From the NCBI GenBank assembly GCA_002803225.1, contig NXFV01000362.1, positions 1 to 57,511 of the forward strand: a stretch of 57,511 nt of DNA. Direction: 5' to 3'. Origin of the DNA: Gamarada debralockiae. Lineage: Eukaryota; Ascomycota; Leotiomycetes; Helotiales; Hyphodiscaceae. This document shows, in pieces, positions 55,955 through 57,511 of this stretch (position 1 is its first letter; each line of letters opens with the position of its first letter). The notes beneath the pieces were generated by a model. That model had not been told where the DNA came from. It was given only the letters and a program-made list of their open reading frames with translations, and made no database searches. A program made the position numbers and the translations under genes.

Positions 55955-56179
55955 CTAATTTTCAGCCAAGAGAAGTTTCAAACGCTTGCCTCCAATAAAC
56001 CTCAACCACCATTCCACCTCCCATGAAACCGCCACTGCATTAAGCAGATCATGCCAGCTGATCTTCCGGAATTGATAGCCCCTCGTAATCAGATTAAAGA
56101 CCAGGCGTTCTTCGTTTCTTTTCTGATCATCTTCGGAAGAAGAACTAGCATAAAGCCGTTTGATCTTTGACAGGAACAT
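55955..56179 (-). CDS. Candidate small protein, 74 residues, unrecognised
   Basis: A single open frame starts MFLSKIKRLYASSSSEDDQK and ends KLLLAEN. It has a basic N-terminus, an acidic Ser patch and a conserved-looking amphipathic, Trp-rich segment (KISWHDLLNAVAVSWEVEWW). A TATATAAA box lies about 150 bp upstream on the same strand, with a CT-rich leader between, which supports transcription. No family was recognised and no intron is needed. It could also be a fragment of a longer protein or a chance frame. Confidence 0.42.
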   Translation of the reverse strand: MFLSKIKRLYASSSSEDDQKRNEERLVFNLITRGYQFRKISWHDLLNAVAVSWEVEWWLRFIGGKRLKLLLAEN

Positions 56180-56327
56180 CTGCTTGGCAGGGTGAAGAGG
56201 CTCTTAAGATCGTCAGGGGTTGAAGGATTTATCCAAGCGCACAAAGAGCTTGCGCTGCAGATCAACGTGTTTTCGATTTGTTGACGAAGCTATTCGTGGT
56301 TGAAAGAACCGGTGTAACTTGGTGGGT

Positions 56328-56335
56328 TTTATATA
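56328..56335 (-). promoter_or_regulatory. Candidate TATA box for the small gene at 56179
   Basis: TATATAAA on the minus strand, about 150 bp upstream of the ATG at 56179. The assignment is by position and sequence only. Confidence 0.4.
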
Positions 56336-56923
56336 AAAATAGATGTTCTCTCAGTTGGCGACGAAGACCACACGTTCGTGACCCCACCATCCCTCTCATC
56401 CCACTTCAGTGTCTCTCAGCCACTTGATTGCGGGGCTGCAAAAGTAAAAGTACGAATACAAAAACGGGGAAAATCCATCCTCGACATGTATTTGCTACCG
56501 GTTTGATGCACTTTGCGAAACTTAAGATCCCATTATCTGCGTTTTTCTTAGCATGTTCCTTTCGAGAAATGGTGGTGTGATAGCGAGCTGATCTGCAGTA
56601 AGCCAGCTGAAGCACAGCTTGAGTTGAACAGAGATGGGACGCCAAGTGCCTGGGTAAATTGACGCCAAGATAAGAGGCGATTACTTTGGACGAAGAGTTT
56701 GAGAGAAAGTTGAACACTTGAAGCCTTGAAAGGAGTCTGGATAGTGAAGTATCTCGGAACAATTGGAAGGTTCCGTCAAAGGCAAAAGAAGTCGTCAGCG
56801 ACCCAGAAATACACGTGATTCCTCTCCTACCAGCCACTGTCTGACAGGGGCATGTACGAAAGGGGGTTTCAGGAATTCATCGTCACCCCCCTGCAACACT
56901 AATTATACTGCCACATGCTGCTA
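56336..56923. other. Intergenic, edge of a Tc1/mariner-type element
   Basis: A 143-codon minus-strand frame (56406-56837) has no recognisable features and is not called. The left terminus of the transposon should lie shortly below 56924, but I could not fix its inverted repeat because the other end is outside the window. Confidence 0.4.
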
Positions 56924-57511
56924 TTACCAGTGCGTTTGAGCACCTTTTCTAAGTCTAACTAATCGCAGCCTTTCTGGCAAAGAATCTATATAATGATTGA
57001 AGTCTTCCACGTGTATCTCATTCTCCCAGATATCTTGTACTGCTTCCTTTAACTCTATAAGGCTCCAGCCGCCATGGGGCTTCCTATTCCGTAAATGCTG
57101 CTTAAGGATACGCCAGACATTCTCGATTGGATTAAGATCAGGCGACGAGGGAGGCCACTCGATCGTAGTAATATAGCATTCGACTCGTGCTTTATTGCAA
57201 AGACCTTGGTTTCTTCGTGTGTCCTTTCTACCATGAACCCGGCTTCCATCTTCAACAACAAAATAGTCTCTATCACAACAGAACTCCCCTAGTAATTGCC
57301 TCTCTTTATGTAGTCGCGTGCAAATGTTGCCAAGCTCTCCTCGTAAGACTTGTGCCTCATACTTCTGCTGTGTGAACCCTTTGCCTTGTCCTTCGGTTGA
57401 GAGAAAGAGTAGCTGGCTCTTAAAATTGTACCCGATCACAGCAAAACAGTGTATTGATTCGCGGCCGCTTATAAATGTAAATTGGATACAATCGAGACGT
57501 CGTCTTTCTCC
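56924..57511 (-). mobile_element. Tc1/mariner-type transposase, C-terminal part, cut by window edge
   Basis: The minus-strand frame is open from the window end to a stop at 56924 (about 195 codons visible). It holds the second half of a DDE_3 transposase: RESIHCFAVIGYN near the start, FVVEDGSRVHG with the second catalytic Asp, then EWPPSSPDLNPIENVWRILK with the third catalytic position. The C-terminus ends in a run of basic residues. No stop or frameshift interrupts the visible part, so this copy may encode a complete protein beyond the edge. The first catalytic Asp and the DNA-binding domain lie outside or at the edge of the window. Confidence 0.9.

Noticed and set aside
1..57511. tRNA, rRNA or CRISPR loci
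   Set aside because: No cloverleaf-like tRNA with A and B boxes, no rRNA sequence and no regularly spaced direct repeats were seen; the only tandem array is the 11-bp minisatellite.

Overview
The window looks like nuclear DNA of a filamentous ascomycete (Pezizomycotina). Genes carry short spliceosomal introns (about 43-112 nt) with GT-AG ends and CTAAC/CTGAC-like branch sites. The families are typical of such fungi: Zn2Cys6 regulators, a GH28 enzyme with a fungal CBM1, DUF6594, ApsB/Mto1, and an arginase. A Leotiomycetes (Helotiales-like) origin is my guess from overall protein flavour and is not proven by the sequence. All exon boundaries were worked out by eye from reading frame, splice consensus and family conservation.

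Layout: 0.4-0.9 kb holds a probable solo LTR beside a decayed Ty3/gypsy reverse transcriptase. 1.8-2.2 kb is the first copy of an unrecognised small-protein family. 3-12 kb holds a serine-rich GPI-type cell-surface protein, a secreted Vps62-domain protein, a DHA2-type MFS exporter, a gene-poor stretch and a secreted rhamnogalacturonan hydrolase with a CBM1. 12.6-14.8 kb is a truncated SDR pseudogene cut by repeat DNA. 15-19.7 kb holds a divergent pair: a large protein with N-terminal zinc-finger-like motifs and two tandem retropepsin-like domains, and a DUF6594 membrane protein. 19.7-28.4 kb is gene-poor, with repeat DNA, a frameshifted flavin monooxygenase pseudogene and copies 2 and 3 of the small-protein family.

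28.7-33 kb is a conserved housekeeping pair, an AMSH-type deubiquitinase and a mitochondrial TFB/Mtf1-like protein, divergent from one short promoter region. 33.5-36 kb is the ruin of a CCCH/RING-IBR-RING gene. 36-43.3 kb holds a Zn2Cys6 regulator, a 172-bp pogo/Fot1-like MITE and the gamma-tubulin-complex anchor ApsB/Mto1. 44-47.3 kb holds a decayed Thr-rich secreted protein gene and a second SDR pseudogene. 47.9-55.1 kb holds a second Zn2Cys6 regulator, a small conserved protein gene with a premature TAG, a four-TM membrane protein and arginase, which has a GC-AG intron. 55.9-57.5 kb holds a small candidate gene and a Tc1/mariner-type transposase running off the right edge.

The overall picture is conserved core genes (proteasome-independent ubiquitin removal, mitochondrial expression, microtubule nucleation, arginine catabolism) separated by accessory DNA rich in transposon remains and at least six dead or dying genes. 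Several of the lesions are C-to-T type. The two most interesting items are the three-copy small-protein family with a conserved intron and the zinc-finger/tandem-retropepsin protein.
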